In this document: one piece after another, positions 36,518-45,273 of the stretch
How the letters are laid out: every line of letters begins with the position of its first letter
Position numbering within the stretch: position 1 is the first letter of the stretch
DNA from: Paenibacillus selenitireducens
Lineage (GTDB): Bacteria; Bacillota; Bacilli; Paenibacillales; Paenibacillaceae
Assembly: GCF_002021565.1 (NCBI RefSeq)
Contig: NZ_MSZX01000008.1
Location: 186,027 to 250,026, forward strand
Direction of reading: 5' to 3'
Length of the DNA: 64,000 nucleotides
Notes under the pieces: generated by a model
The model's input: the letters and a program-made list of their open reading frames with translations, nothing else
Database searches by the model: none
Told to the model about the DNA's origin: nothing
Translations under genes and position numbers: made by a program

Positions 36518-38236
36518 TTACAAACGTTCAACCACGGCAGCAACTAAGCGATCCAACGCTTCGGTGGATTCTTGATAGGATTGTCCGCGTACCGCGAAAT
36601 AGATTTTGATTTTAGGCTCCGTACCCGATGGGCGTAAGCAGAACCATGATCCATCTTCTAACATGAATTTCAACACATTCTCAGGTGGCAATCCGTCCAC
36701 TCCTGCAGAATAGTCGATGCATTCTGTAATCTTCACACCCGCAACTTCTGCCGGTGCCTGTTCACGCCACGTTGTCATGATCGCTTGAATTTGAGCGACG
36801 CCGTCGATTCCTTTCAACGTACGCGATTCTAGCTTCTCCATAAAATATCCAAAGGATTCATAGAGATCATGAAGGACATCGTAGAGCGTCTTGCCTTGGC
36901 TCTTATAATATGCCGCAGCTTCACTAATTAACATGGAGGCGATGATCGCATCTTTATCTCGTGCGTAAGTTCCTGCAAGATAGCCGTAGCTTTCCTCATA
37001 TCCGAATAGGTAGGTGTAGTCTCCCGTTGCCGCGAATTGCGTCATTTTCTCACCGATATACTTGAATCCTGTGAGTGTGTTCATGACGGTTGCACCAAAG
37101 TGACGTGCAATGGTAGCTCCCATTTCGCTCGTTACGATGGTCTTTACAACGGCTCCGTTCGATGGCAGTTGACCCGCAGCCTTCATTTGGCTTAATACAT
37201 AGTACACCATAATGGCACCGGATTGGTTGCCGGAGAGCACAACGTATTCTCCTTCACTGTTCTTCACAACCGCACCCATACGGTCTGCATCTGGGTCCGT
37301 ACCGATAATAATATCCGCATCAACCTCTTCCGCAAGCTTCACGGCAAGCGTAAATGCTTCGCGTTCTTCCGGGTTCGGTGATTTCACCGTTGAGAAATTG
37401 CCATCCGGTTGTTCTTGTTCGGGTACCACATATACATGCTTAAACCCAATTTCCTCAAGTACCCGACGAACAGGCATATTCCCTGATCCATGCAATGGGG
37501 TGTAAACGATACGGAAGTTATCGCCCAATCCGCCTTCTTGTGCAATAAGCGCTTTGTTCTTGCTCTCTGCGGCAACGGTCTGGATATAAGCTTGATCTTC
37601 CTCTTCGCCTAACCAAACAAGAAGACCTTGGGATTCTGCTTCTTCACGCGAAACGGTACGGATCTGCGAGAAAGACGCTATGTTTTGAATATCAGCAATC
37701 ACTTGCTCTGCTTCATGAGGAACGACTTGACATCCTTCGCTGTTATACACTTTGTATCCGTTATATTCTGGAGGATTATGACTTGCCGTAATGACAATTC
37801 CGCCTGTAGCTTGCAAAGCACGAACGGAATAAGACAATTGCGGTGTAGGGCGAAGCGCTTTATATACTTTTGCTACGATCCCGTTACCTGCAAGGACAAG
37901 TGCAGATTCAAGAGCGAATTCCGGAGAGTTGTTACGGGAGTCATAAGCGATGACAACAGAGGGTTTACCAGGCTGTCCTTCATGCTGCTTCAGAATAAAC
38001 TGAGCGAACCCTTGCGTAGCCCGTCCAATCGTATACTTATTCATACGGTTTGTACCCGCACCCATGATGCCGCGCAAACCACCCGTACCAAATTCTAATT
38101 CTTTATAAAAGCGTTCTTCAATTTCACGCGGTTGATCAGCAATCGACTTCAATTCTTGCTTAGTCGCCTCATCGATCAAATGGTCTTGAAGCCAGCTCTC
38201 ATAAATCTCTTGCGCACTACGTTTCTCTTGTGTCAT
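36518..38236 (-). CDS. pgcA: Phosphoglucomutase / phosphomannomutase PgcA type
   Basis: A 572-residue alpha-D-phosphohexomutase interconverting glucose-6-phosphate and glucose-1-phosphate, which feeds UDP-glucose for lipids and wall polymers. Catalytic Ser loop GGIVITASHNPPEYNG near 140, Mg loop GTDPDADRMG near 298, sugar loop FGYEESYGY near 400, and phosphate loop LRPSGTEPKIKIY near 535. Length fits the Bacillus PgcA/YhxB type. The ATG at 38236 has GGAAGGAG upstream; an in-frame TTG at 38257 is less likely. It may be co-transcribed with the downstream DUF5693 gene (100 bp gap with an inverted repeat). Confidence 0.94.
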   Translation of the reverse strand: MTQEKRSAQEIYESWLQDHLIDEATKQELKSIADQPREIEERFYKELEFGTGGLRGIMGAGTNRMNKYTIGRATQGFAQFILKQHEGQPGKPSVVIAYDSRNNSPEFALESALVLAGNGIVAKVYKALRPTPQLSYSVRALQATGGIVITASHNPPEYNGYKVYNSEGCQVVPHEAEQVIADIQNIASFSQIRTVSREEAESQGLLVWLGEEEDQAYIQTVAAESKNKALIAQEGGLGDNFRIVYTPLHGSGNMPVRRVLEEIGFKHVYVVPEQEQPDGNFSTVKSPNPEEREAFTLAVKLAEEVDADIIIGTDPDADRMGAVVKNSEGEYVVLSGNQSGAIMVYYVLSQMKAAGQLPSNGAVVKTIVTSEMGATIARHFGATVMNTLTGFKYIGEKMTQFAATGDYTYLFGYEESYGYLAGTYARDKDAIIASMLISEAAAYYKSQGKTLYDVLHDLYESFGYFMEKLESRTLKGIDGVAQIQAIMTTWREQAPAEVAGVKITECIDYSAGVDGLPPENVLKFMLEDGSWFCLRPSGTEPKIKIYFAVRGQSYQESTEALDRLVAAVVERL

Positions 38237-38327
38237 TAGTAAGTAAACTCCTTCCAATCATCCATATTTGTTATCTCTCGATCCTACTTCGGCTCATCCA
38301 TAAATTATTATCTATGCTGTGAACGGA

Positions 38328-38771
38328 TTATTCAAGTTTGCCATCCGATAACGCGAACATAATCTCGCCTTCGGCAACAACCTTGCCTTCTACCGTTGCT
38401 GTCGCTTTTCCTTTGCCGATCGAACCTTTCAAGCGAGTGATCTCCACTTCAAGACGGAGAACATCCCCTGGCGTCACTTGTCCGCGGAATCGGAAACCGT
38501 CAAGACCTGCTAGGAACCCAATCTTTCCTTTGTTCTCTTCTTTCATTAAGATCGATGCTGCACCAACTTGAGCAAGCGCCTCAACAATCAGCACACCCGG
38601 CATTACAGGATATCCTGGAAAATGACCTGCAAAGTGAGGTTCGTTCATCGTTACGTTTTTGATACCAACGGCACGTACGCCTTCTTCTACTTCAATAATG
38701 CGGTCAACCAACAAAAATGGGTACCGATGCGGAATAATTTCTTGGATCTGCTTCGTATTTAACACAATCAT
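38328..38771 (-). CDS. fabZ: 3-hydroxyacyl-ACP dehydratase FabZ
   Basis: A 147-residue hot-dog-fold enzyme that removes water from 3-hydroxyacyl-ACP in fatty acid elongation. Signatures: [16 protein letters not shown] near 9-24, catalytic His in [14 protein letters not shown] and catalytic Glu in [12 protein letters not shown] near 62-73. The start is either ATG 38771 or GTG 38765; the GGAAGGGG site fits the GTG spacing slightly better and gives MLNTKQIQE, as in Bacillus. In Bacillus subtilis fabZ also lies beside flhP and mbl. Very secure as to function. Confidence 0.96.
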   Translation of the reverse strand: MIVLNTKQIQEIIPHRYPFLLVDRIIEVEEGVRAVGIKNVTMNEPHFAGHFPGYPVMPGVLIVEALAQVGAASILMKEENKGKIGFLAGLDGFRFRGQVTPGDVLRLEVEITRLKGSIGKGKATATVEGKVVAEGEIMFALSDGKLE

Positions 38772-38882
38772 AGCCCCTTCCATTATGTATACCGTATCAA
38801 ACGGCATATGAATAAAAATACCTTCATCAACAAATACTACCAGAGTCCTTCATGTACTGCAGAACGTGAAGGTTGAGATAAG

Positions 38883-38927
38883 GAGCTTATTTAGGAAAGC
38901 TTATGCTTTCATGAATAAGCTCTTTTT
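38883..38927 (+). terminator. Plus-strand hairpin with T tail and no plus-strand gene
   Basis: GAGCTTATT ... AATAAGCTC with an inner GAAAGC / GCTTTC stem, followed by TCTTTTT on the plus strand. It points away from fabZ, so it cannot end that gene; it may end a short unannotated plus-strand RNA or be part of an RNA structure near the fabZ promoter. Confidence 0.5.
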
Positions 38928-38942
38928 GACCACATCAGAAAG

Positions 38943-39046
38943 TATAAGTTTTCGACATCCGAAAACGACTTTCTTATTGGCGATAAAACCTGCATCTAAA
39001 CGCGGTCGCTCATCTTCGCTGAGGCCTCGATAGAGGTTTTCTCACC
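38943..39046 (-). repeat. Dispersed two-hairpin repeat, copy A
   Basis: Read on the minus strand: GAGAAAACCTCTATCGAGG, then the core GATGAGCGACCGCGTTTAGA, then GTTTTCG / CGAAAAC hairpin and ACTTATAC. This is the same element as the copies at 48993, 49110, 50087 and 55114, here in the opposite orientation, next to the end of pgsA. The first hairpin motif (AAAACCTCTA.TGAGGT) also occurs once more at 39060-39083, inside the pgsA 3' end. Confidence 0.8.
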
Positions 39047-39049
39047 TTA

Positions 39050-39580
39050 TCATCTGTGAAAGACCTCAGTAGAGGTTTTATCATTTAAGCCTTTAAATTT
39101 CACGATGTACATGACTGAGGTTACAAACGAGAATATAATAACAGCCCATAGGAACTCTTGCGCATAAGGAAACTGGAAAAAGATCCACATGATTGCCGCG
39201 TACAGCAATACGGTTGTCAATTTCCCCATCCAATTCGCTGGAACTGTTTTATACCCTCTAAAATGAAAAAAAGCAGACCCGATGATCATCCCCAAATCGC
39301 GAATTACCATCGCTGTGACAGCACTCCACGAGAGGTCTCCCGACCATAGCAGAGTTACCATCACGGCAAGCATCATGGTCTTGTCCGCGAGCGGATCTAA
39401 CATAACGCCTACTTTTGTAATCTGATTCGTTCTTCGTGCAATATAACCGTCCGCTATATCCGTGAGTCCCGCTGCAACAATGATGAGAAATGCTGAATAC
39501 CGAGGACCATAAGCGAAGACCAGAATATATATGGGAACAAGCACAAAGCGGGCCAACGTGATTAAATTGGGCGCATTCAA
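39050..39580 (-). CDS. pgsA: CDP-diacylglycerol--glycerol-3-phosphate phosphatidyltransferase PgsA
   Basis: A 176-residue membrane enzyme making phosphatidylglycerol phosphate. The CDP-alcohol phosphatidyltransferase motif is complete (GLTDIADGYIARR, then GVMLDPLADK), with five or six hydrophobic segments. Start is TTG at 39580 with GGGGGG seven bases upstream. The last dozen residues (LNDKTSTEVFHR) are encoded by DNA matching the start of the neighbouring dispersed repeat, so the C-terminus may have been altered by repeat insertion. It lies beyond the repeat from fabZ, and about 110 bp beyond the epuA-like gene's terminator. Confidence 0.92.
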   Translation of the reverse strand: MNAPNLITLARFVLVPIYILVFAYGPRYSAFLIIVAAGLTDIADGYIARRTNQITKVGVMLDPLADKTMMLAVMVTLLWSGDLSWSAVTAMVIRDLGMIIGSAFFHFRGYKTVPANWMGKLTTVLLYAAIMWIFFQFPYAQEFLWAVIIFSFVTSVMYIVKFKGLNDKTSTEVFHR

Positions 39581-39635
39581 CCTTTGTCCCCCCCATTCTC
39601 ACAGTTCTCCCAATCATTATACAACTCCACTAATA

Positions 39636-39668
39636 AAAATAAAACTCCCCGTCCGAGGAGTTTTATTT
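39636..39668 (-). terminator. Terminator after the EpuA-like gene
   Basis: AAAACTCC, loop TCGGACG, GGAGTTTT, followed by ATTTTTATT on the minus strand; just past the stop at 39693. Confidence 0.75.
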
Positions 39669-39692
39669 CGTTAATCTATTCGTTAATCTAAA

Positions 39693-39920
39693 TTATTTTG
39701 CAAAAATAAGATCAAATACATGCTTCCATGTGCTAAATTGGAATACTTCGCCGATCGGCTGCTTGCCAATGACAACATACCCCACCGTCATACCGGCGTA
39801 GATCACAAGAATCCAGACCACGATAAAAATAAGCGGCTTTACGATTCTCCACCACATTGGTTTACGATTCTTCGCCCGAGGCTTATGCGTATTCTTCTTA
39901 TTTGACTGCTCTTCACTCAT
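39693..39920 (-). CDS. EpuA-family small membrane protein
   Basis: A 75-residue protein: a basic N-terminal segment (KKNTHKPRAKNRKPMWW), one membrane helix (VKPLIFIVVWILVIYAGMTV) and a short exterior part. It matches the EpuA family (PF11772), which databases often label 'DNA-directed RNA polymerase subunit beta' on weak grounds; there is nothing here to suggest a polymerase role. In other Bacillales it lies next to flhP, as here. Start ATG at 39920 with a GGGG-type site upstream. Function unknown. Confidence 0.8.
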   Translation of the reverse strand: MSEEQSNKKNTHKPRAKNRKPMWWRIVKPLIFIVVWILVIYAGMTVGYVVIGKQPIGEVFQFSTWKHVFDLIFAK

Positions 39921-39944
39921 CTTACAATCCCCACTTCAACTGCA

Positions 39945-40793
39945 CTAGCCGCGCAGGTTATTCGCGAGTCCCATCATCGTGTCGCTGGATGTTAACGCTC
40001 TGGCTGTTAATTGATATGCGCGCTGCACCTGCATGAGATCAACCATTTCGTCTGCTAGATTCACATTGGATTGCTCCAATACGCCTTGACGTACTGCAAT
40101 GCCCTTCGATGCATTAGCAGGATTCGTAAGATCCACGTTACCTATAATCGTATTCGCCGCGGTTGCAGCCGTACCATCTGGCAGTACATACATATTATTG
40201 TCAATCTGTTTCAAGAGATGCGGTTGTTTCGGTTCTACCACCTTGATATGACCGATATCCATCGGGTCTGAACCATCCGGCATAGCCACCGTAACAAATC
40301 CTGTCGCATCAATCTTCATATGATAACCGTTCGGGATCGCGATGGGGTTCCCAGCCGTATCCAGCACCATGTGACCTTGATTCGTGGTCAAATACCCATA
40401 ACTTGAATCGTTCTCCGCAATGCTTAATTTGAAAGAACCATCTCGCGTCCACGCATGGTTCCCTTGGTCATCCAGCGCGATTTCGAACAAAGCATTACCT
40501 TCAAGGGCAAGGTCTGTCGGAACATCTGTCGTCTTCATCGACCCTTGCGTCATATCTTCCGTCATGCTGCTCATTCTGGATCCCCATCCCAGTGTAAACC
40601 CTAAAGGGGTCGCGCGTCCATCCTGCTTCATTTTGGGCTCATGGGATTGAACCTTCGTCAATACATCTTCGAAGGACGCCTTTTTGCTTTTATAGCCTAC
40701 GGTATTGGAATTCGCCATATTATCTGAGATGACATCTAATTTCTGCTGAATGCCGCTCATCGATACCATCGCTGAAATCATCGAGTTATTCAC
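39945..40793 (-). CDS. flhP: Flagellar hook-basal body protein FlhP (FlgG family)
   Basis: A 282-residue rod/hook-family protein of the flagellar basal body. The N-terminal motif ISDNMANSNTVGYKSKKASF (about residues 22-41) and C-terminal motif LMQVQRAYQLTARALTSSD (about 250-268) are typical of distal rod proteins exported without a signal peptide. The GTG at 40793 has AAAGGAG seven bases upstream and is preferred over TTG at 40799. It forms a pair with flhO 53 bp upstream, as in Bacillus subtilis. Confidence 0.95.
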   Translation of the reverse strand: MNNSMISAMVSMSGIQQKLDVISDNMANSNTVGYKSKKASFEDVLTKVQSHEPKMKQDGRATPLGFTLGWGSRMSSMTEDMTQGSMKTTDVPTDLALEGNALFEIALDDQGNHAWTRDGSFKLSIAENDSSYGYLTTNQGHMVLDTAGNPIAIPNGYHMKIDATGFVTVAMPDGSDPMDIGHIKVVEPKQPHLLKQIDNNMYVLPDGTAATAANTIIGNVDLTNPANASKGIAVRQGVLEQSNVNLADEMVDLMQVQRAYQLTARALTSSDTMMGLANNLRG

Positions 40794-40846
40794 GTTCAAT
40801 CTCCTTTTACGTTACGCGGGGCACCCGCTTAATGAAGCTTACGATC

Positions 40847-41737
40847 TTAGACGCGTCCTACTTCATTAACGGCTTTGTCTAAGCTGCGATCATAATACTG
40901 AATAATCTTCTGGTTCGCTTCATAAGCGCGTGCTGCAGCCATCATATCGATCGCAGCTTGGGTTGCATCTACGTTAGAACGCTCCACATAACCTTGACGG
41001 ATCTGAAATGCTTCTGTCGTAACGATGGGGGAAGCGCTAGCTTCATCCGCTGTATTCGTAAACTTAAAATTTCCATCGCCTTCACGAAGCAATAAGTTCG
41101 GGTTCTCGATTCGGGTAATCAATAAGGGGCTGATGCCGCCAACAGTGCGCCCTGTGGTCGCGTCGAGCCATTCGCCCTTATCATTGATACGAAGTTCCGT
41201 AATCGGTACCGGCAGCTTGATCGGCTGATCGTTCGTTCCTAGTACCTTGGCACCCGTGCTGCTTAACAATTCGCCGTCCGCATTCACCTTAAACTTCCCG
41301 TCACGCGTATAACGTGTCTCCCCGTTCGCATTCTGCACGGTAAAAAACGCTTGCGGCTTGTACATGACTTCTCCGCTCGGCAGAACGGCTCTTCCATTCG
41401 CATCAAAGGCAATGGGGTTACCCGTCGCAGGATCTACGGCTTGTAAGTCAACCACGAGCGCAAAATCAGAGGCACTCTTCGTCTCCGTGATATCCCCTTG
41501 CGTAAATTGAGGCAAGCTCTCCTCGGCGAACACGCCTGTATTCAACCGGCCAAGGGAACCTGTAGGTTTATGATCTGCACCCATCAAGGATACAAGCATT
41601 TCCGGAAATGAACGCTCAACCGCATTCACTTGCTTGTATCCCGGTGTATTTAAATTCGAAATATTATTCGTTACGGTATCATGGATACGCTGTTGCGCCA
41701 TCATTCCTGAAGCCGCTGTATATAAACCTCTTAACAT
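40847..41737 (-). CDS. flhO: Flagellar hook-basal body protein FlhO (FlgF/FlgG family)
   Basis: A 296-residue rod-family protein. N-terminal motif VTNNISNLNTPGYKQVNAVE (about 23-42) and C-terminal motif MMAAARAYEANQKIIQYYDR (about 268-287) are conserved across the flagellar rod and hook family. ATG at 41737 with GGAGG six bases upstream. It lies between mbl and flhP as in Bacillus subtilis and is probably co-transcribed with flhP. Confidence 0.95.
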   Translation of the reverse strand: MLRGLYTAASGMMAQQRIHDTVTNNISNLNTPGYKQVNAVERSFPEMLVSLMGADHKPTGSLGRLNTGVFAEESLPQFTQGDITETKSASDFALVVDLQAVDPATGNPIAFDANGRAVLPSGEVMYKPQAFFTVQNANGETRYTRDGKFKVNADGELLSSTGAKVLGTNDQPIKLPVPITELRINDKGEWLDATTGRTVGGISPLLITRIENPNLLLREGDGNFKFTNTADEASASPIVTTEAFQIRQGYVERSNVDATQAAIDMMAAARAYEANQKIIQYYDRSLDKAVNEVGRV

Positions 41738-41785
41738 GGAAGTCCTCCTCTTATAAGACGATACACATATGAGTACTATATCGGT

Positions 41786-42787
41786 TTACAAGAAGCTTTT
41801 CTTAACCACTTTATCTAAATTATCCAACATAATGCCCGTCCCTTTTACCACGCAATGCATAGGGTCTTCAGCAATTAATACAGGTACTTTAAGCTCCTCG
41901 GATAACAGCTCGTCCAATCCGTCCAATAATGCGCCGCCACCCGTCAGAATGACACCACGATCAATAATGTCAGCAGACAATTCCGGCGGAGTCCGTTCCA
42001 ATACGGATTTCGCAGCTGCCACAATGCTTGTGACCGATTCCCAAAGCGCATCACGCACTTCACTGGAGTTGATCGTCACCGTAATCGGCAATCCTGTGAC
42101 CATGTCACGTCCGCGGATATCCATCTCCGTCTGCCGTCCATGCGGATATACCGTACCGATATTAATCTTAATATCTTCGGATGTCCGTTCACCAATCAAC
42201 AATTTATATTTATTCTTAATGTATTTCATAATCGCCGCGTCGAACTTGTCCCCTGCGATTTTAATAGAAGAGGCGGTAACGACGTCGCCCATAGAGAGCA
42301 CTGCAACGTCAGTCGTTCCGCCACCGATATCCACGACCATATTGCCGCTAGGCTGGAAAATATCCATTCCAGCCCCAATGGCTGCCGCTTTCGGTTCCTC
42401 TTCCAAGAATACTTCCTTCGCACCGCAACGTTCCGCTGCTTCACGAATGGCTTTCTGTTCCACAGACGTAATGTTCGTCGGTGCGCAAATCAAAATACGT
42501 GGGTGACTATACCACTTCCGACCGCCAATGCGATCAATGAAATACTTTAACATCGCTTCTGTGATTTCAAAATCCGCTATAACTCCATCCTTCAGAGGGC
42601 GAATCGCAACGATATTTCCCGGTGTACGACCGACCATGCGTCTTGCTTCTTCACCAACCGCTAGTACTCTTTTTGTTTCACTTTCGATTGCAACTACAGA
42701 AGGCTCGTCGAGAACGACACCCCTGCCTTTCACATGAATCAGCACGTTCGCTGTGCCAAGATCGATACCGATATCCTTGCTAAGCAT
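41786..42787 (-). CDS. mbl: Rod-shape-determining protein Mbl (MreB family)
   Basis: A 333-residue bacterial actin that guides lateral wall synthesis. Phosphate loops DIGIDLGTANVLIHVKGRG at the N-terminus and VVDIGGGTTDVAVLSMG near 160, and the adenosine loop VILTGGGALLDGLDELL near 287, are intact. Length matches Bacillus subtilis Mbl exactly. The ATG at 42787 is preferred over a longer reading to 42838 which would add a non-homologous leader. It follows spoIIID, the same order as in Bacillus subtilis. Confidence 0.97.
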   Translation of the reverse strand: MLSKDIGIDLGTANVLIHVKGRGVVLDEPSVVAIESETKRVLAVGEEARRMVGRTPGNIVAIRPLKDGVIADFEITEAMLKYFIDRIGGRKWYSHPRILICAPTNITSVEQKAIREAAERCGAKEVFLEEEPKAAAIGAGMDIFQPSGNMVVDIGGGTTDVAVLSMGDVVTASSIKIAGDKFDAAIMKYIKNKYKLLIGERTSEDIKINIGTVYPHGRQTEMDIRGRDMVTGLPITVTINSSEVRDALWESVTSIVAAAKSVLERTPPELSADIIDRGVILTGGGALLDGLDELLSEELKVPVLIAEDPMHCVVKGTGIMLDNLDKVVKKSFL

Positions 42788-42929
42788 AATTGACCATGTC
42801 CTCCAAAAGTACAGTTTTAATATTAAGAAGTTCGACACGAAACGAGGATTTCCTTTATATCATGTCAATCTTTATAAATTACCACACTTTCGTTTCAATG
42901 AGCAATTGATACTTACGGCACTTTTCGAT

Positions 42930-43217
42930 CTAGGATTTCCCTGCTACAATAGCTTCGCGTTTTTTACTGCTCGTTTTTTTGTACTTAATCTTCGTTGCTT
43001 CGCCTCCCCGCAAATGCCTTATCGATTTGTGATATTCCAGAATGTGCTTCACCTGGTCTGCGAGCTCCGAATTGATCTCCGGCAGTCGTTCGGTTAAATC
43101 CTTGTGCACCGTGCTCTTGGACACTCCAAACTCTTTCGCAATCGTACGAACCGTGTTCTTCGTCTCCACGATACAACGGCCTATTTTAATGGTTCGCTCT
43201 TTGATGTAGTCGTGCAC
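42930..43217 (-). CDS. spoIIID: Sporulation transcription regulator SpoIIID
   Basis: A 95-residue DNA-binding protein that tunes sigma-E and sigma-K genes in the mother cell. The helix-turn-helix KNTVRTIAKEFGVSKSTVHK (about 20-39) and the basic C-terminal segment (TKIKYKKTSSKKREA) match the family closely. GTG start at 43217, with GGGAGG seven bases upstream. It is directly upstream of mbl, as in Bacillus subtilis. Confidence 0.97.
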   Translation of the reverse strand: MHDYIKERTIKIGRCIVETKNTVRTIAKEFGVSKSTVHKDLTERLPEINSELADQVKHILEYHKSIRHLRGGEATKIKYKKTSSKKREAIVAGKS

Positions 43218-43331
43218 GCTCCCGCCTCCCTACTCGAGATAGTTTGGTACATTATATGAGGGGCGTGCCTATATATTCTTTGTTTCCAAGCCTGACAAGC
43301 TCAAATGTGTACAAATATTTTCAAAAGCCCG

Positions 43332-44573
43332 TTATTTCGGGATCAAAAAAGTGAACCTCGTGCCTTCTCCCCGTTGACTTTGCACGTCAATAACACCGCC
43401 GTGACCTTCGACGATCGATTTACTGAGGGACAAGCCAATCCCAACGGAACCTGATTTTTTATTCTTTTTCCCTTTGTAGAACCGGTTGAAAATATGCGGG
43501 ATTTCACTTCGCTCGATCCCTTCCCCTTGATCCTGGATATGAATTCGGCATAAGGTTGTTCCCGTCTCCAATTCCACGCGAACGATGCCGCCCGCTGGTG
43601 TATGCTCGATTCCATTCTTCAACACATTCAATAACGCTTCAATCAGCCACTCTTTATCGTGCTTGATCATGCTGGCTTCGTGAGAATCGAAATCGGCAAC
43701 CAACGCCACCCCGCGTTGCTCTGCCAACCCGTGAATCATCTCCACGCTCTCGAGTACCGTCTGTTGCAGCGAACGCGGTTCGCGGTGGAACTCTATGGCG
43801 CCGACATCAAGCTTGGCCAGCTTTAGAAGACTCTGAATCAACCAATTCATGCGTTCTAGTTGTTGTTTGCTATGATCAAGAAAGAGGGTTCGTTGTTCCA
43901 TCGATAGATCCCGCTCCGATAAAATCTCGTTGTACATCGTCAACGCCGATAGAGGCGTTTTCAACTGATGAGAGATATCTGACATGAGCTGGACGAGAAA
44001 CTGCTTCTCTGTTTTTAAATCCTCAATGTTGCGCTGAATAACTAGCCGCATCCGGTTAAAGCTGTAGGCAAGCTTCGAGAAATCCCCCTCCTTCATTTCA
44101 GGCAGCGGCGTAGATACTTTACCTTCTAGCACATGATCCGCATAGGAAGTTAACTGCCGCACGCGCGAATAAATATATCGATTCCGACGATATTGAAAGA
44201 GGATAAACGATAGACTCACGATTAACAGCAAGACCCCGATAATGAGATACAGCTGCTTAAATGCATCATGAAATGGAAGAATCAACTTCGAGCTCAAGGA
44301 GGATTCATACCCGTATTGCCGCAACACGTCTAGACCTGTCGCAATCAGCTCTTCACTAGGCTTCTTCGTCAGCAAAGGGATGATTTCGCTTTTCAATTGC
44401 GGATGGTCCTGGAGCAGCATCCCTACGATGGCAGCTTGCCCTTCGACATAACGCAACTTCACCTGCTGTTCGAAACGCCACAATCCGATGAGCACACCAA
44501 TCACCATCAAACCGATGAGCAGCATCCCCATTCTCGTATCCTTGCGCACCTCTGGATTATCGAGCAATCTCAT
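43332..44573 (-). CDS. Two-component sensor histidine kinase
   Basis: A 413-residue membrane kinase. Two membrane helices (about 18-36 and 112-133) enclose an external loop of about 75 residues. A HAMP region follows, then the HisKA box MSDISHQLKTPLSALTMY near 195-212 (phospho-acceptor His in SHQLKTPL) and an HATPase_c domain with NVLKNGIEHTP, DQGEGIERS and GIGLSLSKSIVEGHGG. It is coded 7 bp after its partner regulator. The nearby ABC exporter suggests it senses something that the exporter removes, such as an antimicrobial peptide; the loop is larger than in the BceS type. Confidence 0.93.
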   Translation of the reverse strand: MRLLDNPEVRKDTRMGMLLIGLMVIGVLIGLWRFEQQVKLRYVEGQAAIVGMLLQDHPQLKSEIIPLLTKKPSEELIATGLDVLRQYGYESSLSSKLILPFHDAFKQLYLIIGVLLLIVSLSFILFQYRRNRYIYSRVRQLTSYADHVLEGKVSTPLPEMKEGDFSKLAYSFNRMRLVIQRNIEDLKTEKQFLVQLMSDISHQLKTPLSALTMYNEILSERDLSMEQRTLFLDHSKQQLERMNWLIQSLLKLAKLDVGAIEFHREPRSLQQTVLESVEMIHGLAEQRGVALVADFDSHEASMIKHDKEWLIEALLNVLKNGIEHTPAGGIVRVELETGTTLCRIHIQDQGEGIERSEIPHIFNRFYKGKKNKKSGSVGIGLSLSKSIVEGHGGVIDVQSQRGEGTRFTFLIPK

Positions 44574-44580
44574 CTTCGCA

Positions 44581-45273
44581 TTACTCCCTTACCACATGTC
44601 TATTCCAGCTATACCCCATTCCGCGATGCGTCACGATATAACTTGGCTGTGCGATATCTTCCTCAATCTTCTCACGAAGTCTGCGAATATATACGGCTAA
44701 CGTGTTGTCTCCGAAAAATTCCCCTTTGTCGCTGGCAAGCTTGTCCAGAATTTCATCACGGCTCAAAATCGTCTCCGGCTGGGTTAAGAAAATCAGCAGC
44801 AGCTTATACTCTTGGGCCGTTAATTGAATGTCGACCCCTTGCTTACGCAATACAGCCCGTCCTGGATCCAGCGCGATATCCCCGCTTCTTAGAATCGCAT
44901 CGCTCGGTTGAGAACCTTTGCGACGCAATACGGCACGTATTCTTGAGATCAGTTCGCGAACGCGAAATGGTTTTGTAATATAGTCATCCGCACCAATGTC
45001 TAATCCAAGGACAACATTCACTTCATCATCCATCGCCGTTAAGAAAATAATCGGCATATCTGATTTCTCGCGAATGTATTTGCATATTTCATACCCGCTT
45101 CCATCCGGCAACGTCACGTCGAGCAGCGCAATATCAAATTCCTCCTGATCGATCACTTCCTTGCAATCCTCGACCAACCCGACATGAGTGACCTCATACT
45201 TCTCCGCTTTCAAGGAAAATTCCAATCCAAATACAAGCGATACATCATCTTCAAGCAATAATAGTCGCGTCAA
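44581..45273 (-). CDS. OmpR-family response regulator
   Basis: A 230-residue regulator. The receiver (residues 1-115) has LLEDD at the start, phospho-acceptor Asp in DIALLDVTLPDGSG near 52, and Thr/Lys switch residues in FLTAMDD and YITKPFRV. The OmpR/PhoB winged-helix domain follows (LTAQEYKLLLIFLTQPETIL and DNTLAVYIRRLREKIEED). TTG start at 45273, overlapping the permease stop (TTGA), with GGAGGG seven bases upstream, so translation is coupled to the permease. Operon order is ATPase, permease, regulator, kinase. It probably activates this operon. Confidence 0.94.
   Translation of the reverse strand: MTRLLLLEDDVSLVFGLEFSLKAEKYEVTHVGLVEDCKEVIDQEEFDIALLDVTLPDGSGYEICKYIREKSDMPIIFLTAMDDEVNVVLGLDIGADDYITKPFRVRELISRIRAVLRRKGSQPSDAILRSGDIALDPGRAVLRKQGVDIQLTAQEYKLLLIFLTQPETILSRDEILDKLASDKGEFFGDNTLAVYIRRLREKIEEDIAQPSYIVTHRGMGYSWNRHVVRE

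Noticed and set aside
39693-39920. RNA polymerase subunit beta label for the EpuA-like gene
   Set aside because: A 75-residue single-helix membrane protein has nothing in common with polymerase beta; the label in databases appears to be inherited.
41769-42506. A 245-codon plus-strand frame opposite mbl
   Set aside because: Shadow of the highly biased mbl gene; low-complexity Ser/Pro-rich translation.
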